DNA of 40,879 bases, from contig NZ_CAJUHF010000030.1 in assembly GCF_910585845.1 (NCBI RefSeq), positions 1 to 40,879 on the forward strand, given 5' to 3'. Position numbers and translations under genes: made by a program. This stretch comes from an uncultured Bacteroides sp. (GTDB lineage Bacteria > Bacteroidota > Bacteroidia > Bacteroidales > Bacteroidaceae). Shown here one piece after another: positions 1-8,073 of the stretch. How positions within the stretch are numbered: position 1 is the first letter of the stretch; every line of letters begins with the position of its first letter. The notes beneath the pieces were generated by a model. That model saw only the letters and a list, made by a program, of their open reading frames with translations, was not told the DNA's origin and searched no databases.

Positions 1-1
1 C

Positions 2-252
2 CATATCCACAAGCATAAAACTCGCAGCATGGGCGTTGGGCAAATACAGCAAGGGGGCAGTAAATATCTTATCTGACGGTAGCAAGAATAAAAGCAGATT
101 ATAACAGCGGCTATTCAGTTACTGAGGTGGCGACCTTGATTAGAATTTCTGCGTTGGAACGTATCGAATTGCGACAGCTTATAACCAAGCAAGACCCATC
201 AACCAATTCAGATCAAAATGTCAAAGAACTCTCTTTATTTGATGATTTCTAA
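2..252 (+). pseudogene. 3' fragment of an unrecognised gene, possibly frameshifted
   Basis: The window opens inside something coding-like. One frame (2-76) reads a basic stretch ending in GGSKYLI before a stop; the next frame (61-252) continues with TVARIKADYNSGYSVTEVA and ends in ELSLFDDF and TAA. Joining the two frames between 64 and 73 would give one continuous product, which suggests a frameshift, but no start is visible and I do not recognise the family. It could be the tail of an unrelated neighbouring gene. The call rests only on amino-acid texture. Confidence 0.3.
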
Positions 253-322
253 ACTAACGCGATTTTTATCGCACCAGTAGTATTATCATTAAGAAAAAAC
301 AAATGAAAAACCAAAAGAAGAA

Positions 323-1626
323 ATGAAAAGCAAAATCCTTATTCTATTTGTAGCCATGGGGCTGTCGGGAACTGCTAACATGGTTTGCGGACAAACTACT
401 GCCGTTCCTGACACATTATCAAAGTATATTTTGACCCCAAAAGCGCCTGATACCCCCCGTATCAATGGAGCAAAAGTGTTCGGTGTCCGTCCCGGTTCCC
501 ATTTCCTTTATACGATTCCGGCTACCGGTGTCCGGCCTATGAGTTTTGCTGTGGACCATTCAGTTCTGCAAAAGCGATGGTGGAAAAAGGATTGATCAAT
601 CACGGTTGGCAATACATCAACATTGATGACGGTTGGCAAGGGCTGCGCGGAGGAAAACACCAAGGAGTTATGACCAACAGCAAGTTTCCGGATATGAAGG
701 CATTGGCGGACGAGGTGCATGCTATGGGACTGAAGATAGGAATATATTCCGGTCCGTGGGTCGGTACGTATGCAGGACATTTGGGCTCTTATCACAGCGT
801 GAACTACCATCATGGAAAATATTCTTTCGTAAAGAACGACGTACAGCAATGGATGGACTGGGACATGGACTACCTGAAATATGACTGGAACCCGAACGAT
901 GTATATCACGTGAAGGAGATGATGGACGCTTTGCGCTCGCATAAGCGTGATGTCGTATTCAGCCTTTCGAACAGCGCTCCTTGGGGAGATGCCTCTCAAT
1001 GGGAAAAGATGGCCAATTGCTGGCGTACGACCGGTGATATCAAGGATACTTGGGAAAGCATGAGCCGTCTGGGATTCAACCAGACCAAATGGGCGGCCTA
1101 TACTGGTCCCGGTCATTGGCCCGATCCGGACATGCTGGTAGTAGGCATGGTAGGTTGGGGACCTCGTCTGCACTATACCCGATTGACGGCGGACGAGCAG
1201 TATACGCATATCAGCTTGTGGGCGTTATTGGCTGCTCCTTTGCTGATTGGCTGTGACATGGCGCAGCTGGATGACTTCACCATCAGCCTGCTTACGAATG
1301 ACGAAGTGATTGAGGTCAATCAAGATCCGCTTGGCAAGCAGGGAACTGTAGTTAAGGAGAATGAATCCGTTGTGGTTTATGCCAAACCGATGGAAGACGG
1401 TGCTATGGCAGTAGGCCTGTTCAATCGTGGGGAGAAACCGACAAAAGCGACCGTGACCTGGAAAAACTTAGGCATGAGAGGAGAACAGAAGGTGCGTGAC
1501 TTATGGCGTCAACAGGATGTCGCTACGTCTGACGTGGAGTTCACGACTGATATAGCTCCTCACGGAGTCCGACTGATTAAGGTCTATCCCGGAAATAGCC
1601 GCTTGCAGGCGACGTCGGGAAGATAA
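323..1626 (+). pseudogene. GH27 alpha-galactosidase-like gene, disrupted (internal loss plus frameshift)
   Basis: GH27 enzymes remove terminal alpha-linked galactose by a retaining mechanism. The 5' part (323-595) encodes a signal peptide and the start of the pre-catalytic Ig-like region (LTPKAPDTPRINGAKVFGVR) but soon runs into a wrong-frame end. The rest, in another frame (577-1626), resumes at AKAMVEKGLINHGWQYINID and holds most of the barrel, with the nucleophile motif YLKYDWN, the acid/base region HWPDPDM and the C-terminal beta domain. The usual PPMGWNSWN segment and the end of the N-terminal domain are absent, so roughly 100 residues are missing compared with typical Bacteroides homologues, as well as a frame change near 560-575. 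The catalytic half read alone from ATG 577 would lack a signal peptide. It is the only PUL-type gene on the plus strand and converges on the lyase at 2806-1688. A sequencing or assembly error is possible, but loss of a whole segment argues for real decay. Confidence 0.8.
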
Positions 1627-1635
1627 TTCTTACTT

Positions 1636-1682
1636 AAATGGAAAGGGGAAAATGGAAAATGCTTCTTTTCCCCTTTCCATTT
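1636..1682. terminator. Bidirectional terminator hairpin between convergent genes
   Basis: A perfect 17-bp inverted repeat (AAATGGAAAGGGGAAAA at 1636-1652 and its complement at 1666-1682) with a 13-nt loop sits between the GH27 stop and the stop of the convergent lyase gene, 5 bp from the latter. A and T runs at the arm bases could provide U tails in both directions. Confidence 0.75.
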
Positions 1683-1687
1683 TCCAT

Positions 1688-2806
1688 TTATTCAGCCGGA
1701 AAGTCGGCACTGGTCAGTGACGCCCAAGGCATGAACGATTGGATTTCCGTTCCTTCGGGGCGACTTTTTTCAATCATTTTGCGGGTGTAAGGCATGTCCA
1801 TGCCTTTGCGGTCGTGATAGTGATGATAAGCCCGTTCCCATGCAGGGCAAATCCTTTCGCGTTGATTGGGGGAGATTTCCGGTCCATAAACGTTTTTTCC
1901 AAACCAAGTGACATACTGCACATGAGGTACTTCTTCGCCCGACATGTATTTTGCCGTATATTCGAATCCTTTGTAGAGGCGGTTATCGAATGCTCCATAT
2001 AAGTCAACGTGCTGTTTCCATGCGATTTCGGCGGCACAGGAAAGGAATGCGATGCCCATCTGTACGTGTTGTTGGTCGCGTCCGCTCTCTTGGCATTGTC
2101 CGTTTTCATAGAAATAGTTTTTGATGGAGCCATTTGTATCGCCATCGGTCAGTTGGCGGCAGGCACTATCAAAAATATCCCGCCGGTCGAGGAAGATGCC
2201 GATACACATCAGTGTTTGTCCGTTGGCAGCATCCCAATTGCCATTGTAACGGGGTGTCCAATCCTTTATTACCGGATACCAGATGTTGGCGACCATCTTT
2301 TCGAAGGCCTTGCGGTCTTTCGTCTTCCACCCCTTGTAGGTGTATTTCAGTATTTCGGCTGCATTGAGGTACTTGATTCCTGCCGTACCCACTTTCAGTT
2401 GGCGGTTGTGATTGACAACAGAATCAAGTGTATTGGCCCAAGCGTTGAATATTTCAATCGCTTTTTCCGCATAGGCTTTGTCTCTTTCCACATACCATTG
2501 CAAGGCCATTGTATAGGCGGCCGCTCCATCGCGTACAAACTCTTTTCCGCCATTGTCGGGTTTATTATAAGGTCCGTTGGATACTACCTTGAAGGGTGTC
2601 GGCTTGTAATCGAGTGAAGCTATTTCCGATGATTTGAGTTGAGTCCATGCTTCTTTCCAAGGAGATTCGCCGGCAAGGACTTTGGATTTCATAAATTCGA
2701 GATCAGAGGTTGTGTGCAACATTCCGGGATGTACGAATTTCTGTCCGAAACAAACGGTATAACATATTAGTGTATACAGGAGTGGCAGAAAAAATCTTTT
2801 GTTCAT
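1688..2806 (-). CDS. Alginate-lyase-family (PF05426-type, possibly PL38) exported lyase
   Basis: The 372-residue protein has an N-terminal signal peptide (about 1-21) followed by an all-helical alpha/alpha toroid of the alginate lyase superfamily. Visible family motifs are NGNWDAANGQ (188-197) and the strongly conserved ESGRDQQHVQMG (240-251), which supplies a candidate catalytic asparagine (N195) and histidine (H247). Members cleave uronic-acid chains by beta-elimination, leaving 4,5-unsaturated ends; PL38-type relatives act on alginate or glucuronan-like chains. The exact CAZy family is inferred, not proven. It is last in the minus-strand group after the two beta-helix genes, but 207 bp of repeat-rich DNA separates it from the 3014-4885 gene. 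ATG 2806 directly precedes the signal peptide. Confidence 0.75.
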   Translation of the reverse strand: MNKRFFLPLLYTLICYTVCFGQKFVHPGMLHTTSDLEFMKSKVLAGESPWKEAWTQLKSSEIASLDYKPTPFKVVSNGPYNKPDNGGKEFVRDGAAAYTMALQWYVERDKAYAEKAIEIFNAWANTLDSVVNHNRQLKVGTAGIKYLNAAEILKYTYKGWKTKDRKAFEKMVANIWYPVIKDWTPRYNGNWDAANGQTLMCIGIFLDRRDIFDSACRQLTDGDTNGSIKNYFYENGQCQESGRDQQHVQMGIAFLSCAAEIAWKQHVDLYGAFDNRLYKGFEYTAKYMSGEEVPHVQYVTWFGKNVYGPEISPNQRERICPAWERAYHHYHDRKGMDMPYTRKMIEKSRPEGTEIQSFMPWASLTSADFPAE

Positions 2807-2817
2807 GGCTATTGAGG

Positions 2818-3003
2818 TCTTGAGGTTTTAATTTTTTGAGTTGATAATTTTTTAAGTTGATAAGCTTTGGAGTTTCTGAGTTTTTAAACTTTTGAGTTGA
2901 TAAGTTTTTAAGCTCTTGAGTTTTTAAGTTTCCGAGTTGAAGCTTTAAAGTTGATCCACTAATGAGAATAATTTAATAACTCACAAACTTAAAAACTCAA
3001 AAA
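2818..3003. repeat. AT-rich degenerate repeats with a long hairpin
   Basis: The gap between two minus-strand genes is filled with short degenerate repeats of the words GAGTTGATAAG and GAGTTTTTAAG. On the right, 2978-3000 is the near-perfect reverse complement of 2915-2938 (about 23 bp, two mismatches), so RNA from the 3014-4885 gene would fold into a long AT-rich hairpin just after its stop. It may act as an attenuator, a processing site or an mRNA-end stabiliser; no ORF is supported here. Confidence 0.6.
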
Positions 3004-3013
3004 CTCAAAACTG

Positions 3014-4885
3014 TTATTTCCCTGCATTTCTTACCAGCACCTTCCGGCTATAAGCCTTCCGACCGGCTGCCTGCACACGGACGACGTAGAAATCATCGTT
3101 CAGGGGCATGCTTTCCGTCCAATTGTCGGAGGGGGATGGGAAGGTCTGTATCAGGGTTCCGTTCGTCGTGTAGATGGATACGGAGGCTGATTGAAGGGAT
3201 TTTATCCGGATGCGATTGGCTTCTACAACGATATGGGGGATATCAGCCTGTCGGACAGGCACGGACTTTATTCCGGTAGTGATTCCCCTTGCCGCTCTTT
3301 GGGCTTCGTAGAGTGATGCGGGTTGCAGACCTTTCCGGTTTTGTCCTTCGATGTAGCCGTTGGTATATTCGCTCATGTTGTTGCGGTACCTCCGGATGGT
3401 CTTAGCGATACAGCCGATGGCGTAGTTCTGTCCGGTGGGTACTTTGTCCAGATAGATGGCACCGTTCTGCACGTCGCAGTTCCAGAATACGCTCTGCGTG
3501 CCTCCCCATCCGTGACCGCTTCCCATATTATCGCGCAGGTACATGCCGATTTTTCCGGCATTCGATTTGATGGTGCCCAGTTCCTTCCAGTTGTCGAACA
3601 GGATGCCTTGCGACCACAGCCGATGACCTTCGGCCTGCGCGAGGGAAAGCTCGGAACGGAAGTTCTGTATGACAATGCCGCTGGTGGAAGCACAACCGTT
3701 GGAGATGTAGTGATGACGGCCGTTGCGGGCGTAGCAGTTCTTCAGCAGGATGAGTTGCGAACGATGATAGTTCTCGAAGTTGTAGTACGTACCTCCGGTG
3801 CAGAGGCCGGAAGGGTCGATGGCGTAGCAATCCTCGATGGTGCTTCTCGTCGTGGAGGTGGTCTTGATGCCTGCATGGACAAAGCCGGACATGGAGACGC
3901 CTTTCATCCATGAATCTTCCAACGAACTCATGTAGATGCAATTCTGGTCGACGTTGGCAGTGGAGTTTTCAGGGCTTCTTTCAAAGGAGAGGTGCAGGTT
4001 CTCGATGCCCACGTTGCGGCGGACGGTAGACGGATTGGGAATCTTATAGATATATGCCTGGGCATACTGCTTGTCGAGGGTATAGAACAGGGGGGCGTCC
4101 AGTTCGATCCGGTTGCCTTCCACCTTGGTGACGTAGCGATGGTAGGAGATGTCGATGTCTTTCGTCTTCCACTTCTTGCTTTCGTCGGTGTCACGCTTGG
4201 TATTACCGCCGTACCAGACGGCTTCGAGCCAGGCAGTGGTAGTGGGATACTTCACGCAGATCAGGTCGCCCTCCCGATAGGCGCTTGCATCTTCCACTAG
4301 GAAGGAGTAGTCGCCCGGCATAACCTTCTCTGTTACGATATTCACTCGGGCATCGCCTTTCCCGTTTCCCCAATTGTGGGCAGAGGAGTTTCCCATCAGG
4401 ATGAGGCGCTTGGCTTTCTCGGCGGCATTTCTCCCGTAGAGCACGGTGGAGTCTTGGTCGGAGAAGCAGTTGCCTTCGCCACGCAGGATGACGCCGTCGT
4501 ACGTCAGGTTCAGGGTGCCGTCTATGTTGTACCGTCCGGCTTTCAGCAAGACGACGCCCCGGAAGCCTTCGGGCGTAAGGGCGTATTTGCCGACTTCATC
4601 GATGGCCTTTTGTATCTGCTGCGTGTTGTCCGCCTCCTTGTCCTCCAAGGGGCTGAGGGTGAGGGTACGTTCGGGCAGGTCGACTGCGGGGATGTCTCTC
4701 CCGTTTCGATATCCGGCATGGCTGAAGTCGGGCAGGACGAAGCCGTCGTTGTCTTTCTGATAGGTCAGTGCGCCTGTGGCGTCTTGGGTGACGAGTTGGG
4801 ATTGCCAGCTTTCTTGGGCGCTGAGGGAGCAGCTGCCGATGAGGCAGATGCTCCCTATGTATAGAGAGATGAGGGGTGATTTCAT
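3014..4885 (-). CDS. Pectate-lyase-fold beta-helix protein with GSGHGW core and a C-terminal sorting-like domain
   Basis: A 623-residue exported protein (signal peptide about 1-23). Residues about 25-75 carry a motif shared with two other proteins here (DFSHAGYRNG), followed by a pectate-lyase-superfamily N-cap (IQKAIDEV, GFRGVVLLKAGRYNI, GVILRGEG) and a right-handed beta-helix to about 540. The shared core MGSGHGWGG lies near residue 457, just after EGHRLWSQGILFDN. The last 80 residues (IYTTNGTLIQTF to RKVLVRNAGK) form a small beta domain resembling Por-secretion-type C-terminal domains, odd because typical Bacteroides lack the type 9 system. Function unknown; lyase or epimerase activity on acidic glycans is an inference from the fold. 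It follows the 820-residue paralogue by 18 bp, so they are probably cotranscribed. DUF4955- or DUF6298-type annotation is possible but unchecked. Confidence 0.7.
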   Translation of the reverse strand: MKSPLISLYIGSICLIGSCSLSAQESWQSQLVTQDATGALTYQKDNDGFVLPDFSHAGYRNGRDIPAVDLPERTLTLSPLEDKEADNTQQIQKAIDEVGKYALTPEGFRGVVLLKAGRYNIDGTLNLTYDGVILRGEGNCFSDQDSTVLYGRNAAEKAKRLILMGNSSAHNWGNGKGDARVNIVTEKVMPGDYSFLVEDASAYREGDLICVKYPTTTAWLEAVWYGGNTKRDTDESKKWKTKDIDISYHRYVTKVEGNRIELDAPLFYTLDKQYAQAYIYKIPNPSTVRRNVGIENLHLSFERSPENSTANVDQNCIYMSSLEDSWMKGVSMSGFVHAGIKTTSTTRSTIEDCYAIDPSGLCTGGTYYNFENYHRSQLILLKNCYARNGRHHYISNGCASTSGIVIQNFRSELSLAQAEGHRLWSQGILFDNWKELGTIKSNAGKIGMYLRDNMGSGHGWGGTQSVFWNCDVQNGAIYLDKVPTGQNYAIGCIAKTIRRYRNNMSEYTNGYIEGQNRKGLQPASLYEAQRAARGITTGIKSVPVRQADIPHIVVEANRIRIKSLQSASVSIYTTNGTLIQTFPSPSDNWTESMPLNDDFYVVRVQAAGRKAYSRKVLVRNAGK

Positions 4886-4903
4886 GTGTATTGAAGGTTG
4901 TGC

Positions 4904-7366
4904 TTAATCATGCGGTTGAGGATTCGGGTTAGTCTGCGCCTCGTAGACCTTGAAGTCGGCCAGTTGCAGAGTCTCGTCTTTCAGGCCGTTGTCGGGGCGG
5001 TCGGACTTGTCGTTCATCCGGCGTCCCAGGCTGCGGTAGATGCCGAACTTGTTGCGGATGTTCGTGGCGCCTTTCCGCCAGAGGTCGACATCTTCGAACG
5101 ACTGGTCGGCAAGGACTTTGCCGTCGCTGATGCGGGTGAGCTTGATGCGGAACGTGCCGTGGTGGGTGTAGTGCATCTCGGTGACGACCTGTATCCATTC
5201 GTCTTCGAAGTCGCTGAGGGGGAGGTTGTCGATGAGGATGCCTTTGCCCGATGTGCGCGTGTCTCCGGTGTGGATGACTTGCACGCGGCGGTTGCTGCCG
5301 TCTTCATCGCTGCGGGTGCTGATGGTGATGAGCGGGGCGCCGTTGTTGCCCTCTTGCGCCTTGAGCTGGTGGATGTGGCAGAACTTCGGGGTGGGTCGGA
5401 AGCCTTTGGGGATGCGGAATTTCCACTCCAGACGCTGCCACTCGTTCCAGTTGCCGTTCAGATGGTGCCAATTGCGGTTGGTCTGGCTTTTCATCTCGTT
5501 GCGTTGGCGGTCGCTGGGGAATCTGCCCCGGTCATAGTCTACGGCATCGGCGCCGGCGTGGTTGGTAAACCGGAAGACGTAGTGTTGCAGCATGGGGTCG
5601 AAGACGACTTCGCAATGCACGCCCTCGTGGTGGTCGTTGCCGGAGATGTTGGGATGTTCGGAATAGTCCCAACCCAAGGCGCGCATATATTCGTGGATGG
5701 CACGGAAGTCCTTGCCTGCCAGTTGCGCGGATGCCCTCATGCCGCCTTGGAAGGCGTAGTCGAAGGAGGCGGGGGCGGGCTGCTGCAAGGTTGGGCCATA
5801 GCCGATGGCATCGAGGGCGGCTTCGCCCAGGCGTTCGCTGAGCTGGGCGAGGTAGAGGCTGCGGGGGGCGACGGGTGTGCCGTGCGAGTCGAAGATGCCT
5901 ACGGGAAGCGTGGGGCCGGACTGGTTGAAGGGGCGGCGCAGGGGGGTACTCTCTCCTCGGCTGCCTATCACCCAGTTGCACGTGCCGGGCGGAATCTGGT
6001 TGACGTAGCTCTTCGCTTCGCAGTTCCACGCCACTGCCCAGGCTGTTCCCCAGCCGTGACCCGAACCCATGGAGCCGCGGTTCTTGAAGTCGATGCCTCC
6101 TTCCGGCAGGCGGCAGTTGTCGAACAGCATGCCGGTGCTCCAGCGTTGGTGTCCTTCTATCCGTCCGTTTCCGCGGAAGTCGCAGTTCAGGAAGACGATG
6201 GGACCGGTCTGGCCGGCTCCCAGGGCGACAAACCAGATGTTGTCGCCTTCTACTGAACAACGGTCGACGAGTATCTGTCCGCCGTTCGGGGCAAACTCGG
6301 CGGGTTTGGAGGCACCTTGATGCAGGGCGCGGCGCACGACGTTGATCTGTTGCAGGGTGATGCGGCGTCCGCCTATGCCGATGCTTTCCATGGTTTCCAT
6401 GGCGTTGATGTCCCGCGCCCAGCAGTCTTCGCCGTTGATGCGCAGGGCGTAGTAGAGTGCCTGCGTGTGGTTGACGGCTTGTGCGGGCGATTCGATGCGG
6501 AGGTTCTCCACGCCGCATTGGCGGAGACGTTGCACGTCGTTGGCTACCCGCAGGGTGGTGTTGCCGTCGGTGTATCGGGCGTCGTAGGCGTCTGCCAAGG
6601 GGACGGTGAGGGTGACTGTGTTACGGTCGATGGCGGCGATGGTGCGTTCGGCAATCAGCAGTCGTCCTTCCTTGATCCAGGTCTGGGGCTTTCCGTCGCG
6701 CACGAGGTCGTTCATCTTGAGGTATTTGACCCATTTCCCGGTTACGGGTTTGCGTATTTCGACGTTGTCTCCTACGGATAGTGTGGAGGCGTCTTCGAGG
6801 GTCAGTTGGCGGGAGCCGGCGGGGATGTATTTGTCGGTGACGCGGATGGTTTTCTCGTTGTCGGAGGCGTCGCCTATGCGGTTGCCTGCGCGTTGGCGCG
6901 TGCCGTTGTTCACTACGATTGCGGTGTGTTTTCCGCCTCGCATGACGATGACGCTTCCGCTGGGGTCGCTGCCGCTTCCGCGCAGTACGACGCCGTCGGT
7001 TTTTATCTGTATCGTGCGCTCGCACACGTAGCGTCCGGGGGCGAGAAGGACGGCGCCGCGGAAGCCGTCGGCGTCTTGGGGCAGTGCGGACACCATGTCG
7101 ATGGCTTGCTGGATGTAGTCGGTGCAGTCTTCGTCTTCACCCAGCGGGTGGACGGTGAGTTTGGCGGGGACGTAGGAAAGGGTCACGCCGCCGCCTTTGT
7201 AGCCGGCATGGGAGAAGTCCATGATGCGGTCACCTCTTTGGGTGGTCTTGTACACTAACTTTCCGTTGGAATCGGGATAGATCCACTGGCTTTTGCCTTC
7301 GGGTTCCTGTGCCGTGAGGGAGGAAGGGAGAAGAAAGCATAGTAGCAGATAATAAATGTTCTTCAT
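4904..7366 (-). CDS. Large beta-helix protein with GSGHGW core and C-terminal jelly-roll domain
   Basis: An 820-residue exported protein (signal peptide about 1-19). After DFSHAGYKGGG (about 50-60) come the pectate-lyase-superfamily segments IQQAIDMV and GFRGAVLLAPGRYVC, then a beta-helix to about 530 with EGHQRWSTGMLFDNC and MGSGHGWG near 435. Residues about 534-815 form a second domain with conserved-looking stretches (YMRALGWDYSEHPNISGNDH, LEWKFRIP, KFGIYRS) that resembles a concanavalin-A/jelly-roll polysaccharide lyase or binding fold. The two-domain layout suggests a lyase with a second catalytic or binding module; neither activity can be assigned from sequence. The gene is very GC-rich compared with the 14-21 kb region. 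It heads a likely three-gene unit (7366 to 1688) preceded by a 945-bp non-coding gap, so it probably has its own promoter. Confidence 0.7.
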   Translation of the reverse strand: MKNIYYLLLCFLLPSSLTAQEPEGKSQWIYPDSNGKLVYKTTQRGDRIMDFSHAGYKGGGVTLSYVPAKLTVHPLGEDEDCTDYIQQAIDMVSALPQDADGFRGAVLLAPGRYVCERTIQIKTDGVVLRGSGSDPSGSVIVMRGGKHTAIVVNNGTRQRAGNRIGDASDNEKTIRVTDKYIPAGSRQLTLEDASTLSVGDNVEIRKPVTGKWVKYLKMNDLVRDGKPQTWIKEGRLLIAERTIAAIDRNTVTLTVPLADAYDARYTDGNTTLRVANDVQRLRQCGVENLRIESPAQAVNHTQALYYALRINGEDCWARDINAMETMESIGIGGRRITLQQINVVRRALHQGASKPAEFAPNGGQILVDRCSVEGDNIWFVALGAGQTGPIVFLNCDFRGNGRIEGHQRWSTGMLFDNCRLPEGGIDFKNRGSMGSGHGWGTAWAVAWNCEAKSYVNQIPPGTCNWVIGSRGESTPLRRPFNQSGPTLPVGIFDSHGTPVAPRSLYLAQLSERLGEAALDAIGYGPTLQQPAPASFDYAFQGGMRASAQLAGKDFRAIHEYMRALGWDYSEHPNISGNDHHEGVHCEVVFDPMLQHYVFRFTNHAGADAVDYDRGRFPSDRQRNEMKSQTNRNWHHLNGNWNEWQRLEWKFRIPKGFRPTPKFCHIHQLKAQEGNNGAPLITISTRSDEDGSNRRVQVIHTGDTRTSGKGILIDNLPLSDFEDEWIQVVTEMHYTHHGTFRIKLTRISDGKVLADQSFEDVDLWRKGATNIRNKFGIYRSLGRRMNDKSDRPDNGLKDETLQLADFKVYEAQTNPNPQPHD

Positions 7367-7400
7367 ACTTGTTTTTTTATTCTATAAAGTTGATTAATGG

Positions 7401-7455
7401 TTTCGGCGTTTATCGGATAAAGCCGGGCGATGGTCGCGGCGTTATCGGATAAAGC
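7401..7455. promoter_or_regulatory. Direct repeat upstream of the 820-residue beta-helix gene
   Basis: Two near-identical copies of the word CGGCGTTATCGGATAAAGC (the first with one extra T) lie about 33 bp apart, 35-90 bp upstream of the start at 7366. Spaced direct repeats are what HTCS or AraC-type regulators often bind, so this is a candidate operator; no clear TAnnTTTG promoter was found next to it. Confidence 0.3.
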
Positions 7456-7710
7456 AGATTAACCGTTTTACAAAGGAAGGGGGAAAAATGCACTTTTATT
7501 ATATATTTTGTCTCAAATCCTTGTAAAAAAGTGACGGGAGGGGTGTTTTTATGGGGAATCGGGGGAGTTTTCGCTTCGCTATGTCTTGTCGGGAGGTGGG
7601 GAAGAGGAAGGGCGGACGGTGGGTGGAGGGGGTGGGTTCGGTCGATGAAGGGGGCGTGTCTGGTTGGCGGAGGGTTTGTGTACAGTTGGCGGAAGGGCGT
7701 ATTTTTTCTT
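7456..7710. other. Non-coding gap, nothing recognised
   Basis: This stretch between the direct repeats and the repeated element is G-rich on the plus strand (many GGGGG runs). The short ORFs crossing it have no signal, ribosome-binding site or family texture. I see no gene here. Confidence 0.5.
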
Positions 7711-8048
7711 GCCTTCTATAACGCAACTCGAAAAGTACCGTTTAACTTCGATTAACAATACGAAGCCGATGTGTTAAAACAGCAGGGGCGCTCTGCCGTT
7801 GCAACAGGGTTGCTCACTCATCGGCCACTAAAAATGGTTTCTTAGTGGAGGTTGACTGGGGGTAGAGTGGAGGTAGAGTGGAGGCAGAGTGGAGGCAGAG
7901 CGTCTGAAAAAGGAGGCCGGAGAGCCGAAATGAGGGCAAAACAACCCGAAAACGGAAACGAAACTGCCCGAAAAGTGAGAAAAAAAATCCTCAAAAAGAG
8001 GGGAAAACGGCTGTTTTGTTAGGCTTTTTTAACTGGTTCTCGTGAACC
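7711..8048 (+). repeat. Dispersed ~330-bp non-coding element, copy A
   Basis: This segment matches, in inverted orientation and in the same block order, 29070-29394. Shared blocks: an exact 15-bp start (GCCTTCTATAACGCA, 7711-7725), CCGTTTAAC, a TTGCAACAGG/TTGCTC/TCATCG block, an array of 11-bp units at 7861-7904 (GGTAGAGTGGA twice, GGCAGAGTGGA, then GGCAGAGCGTC), a CGGAGAGCCG block, and a terminal palindrome GGTTCTCGTGAACC (8035-8048). The blocks between are diverged, so this is not a recent duplication. No ORF is conserved between the copies. It could be a genus-wide intergenic repeat, a structured RNA or a MITE-like element. Confidence 0.75.
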
Positions 8049-8073
8049 GTATTTTGAAACCAGCCCCTGTTCG

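Noticed and set aside
4898..6256. 452-codon open frame on the plus strand opposite the 820-residue gene
   Set aside because: Val/Gly/Ala-rich shadow of a GC-rich gene with no ribosome-binding site or domain.
5532..6518. 328-codon open frame on the minus strand inside the 820-residue gene
   Set aside because: Arg/Pro/His-rich out-of-frame reading of the same DNA; no protein texture.
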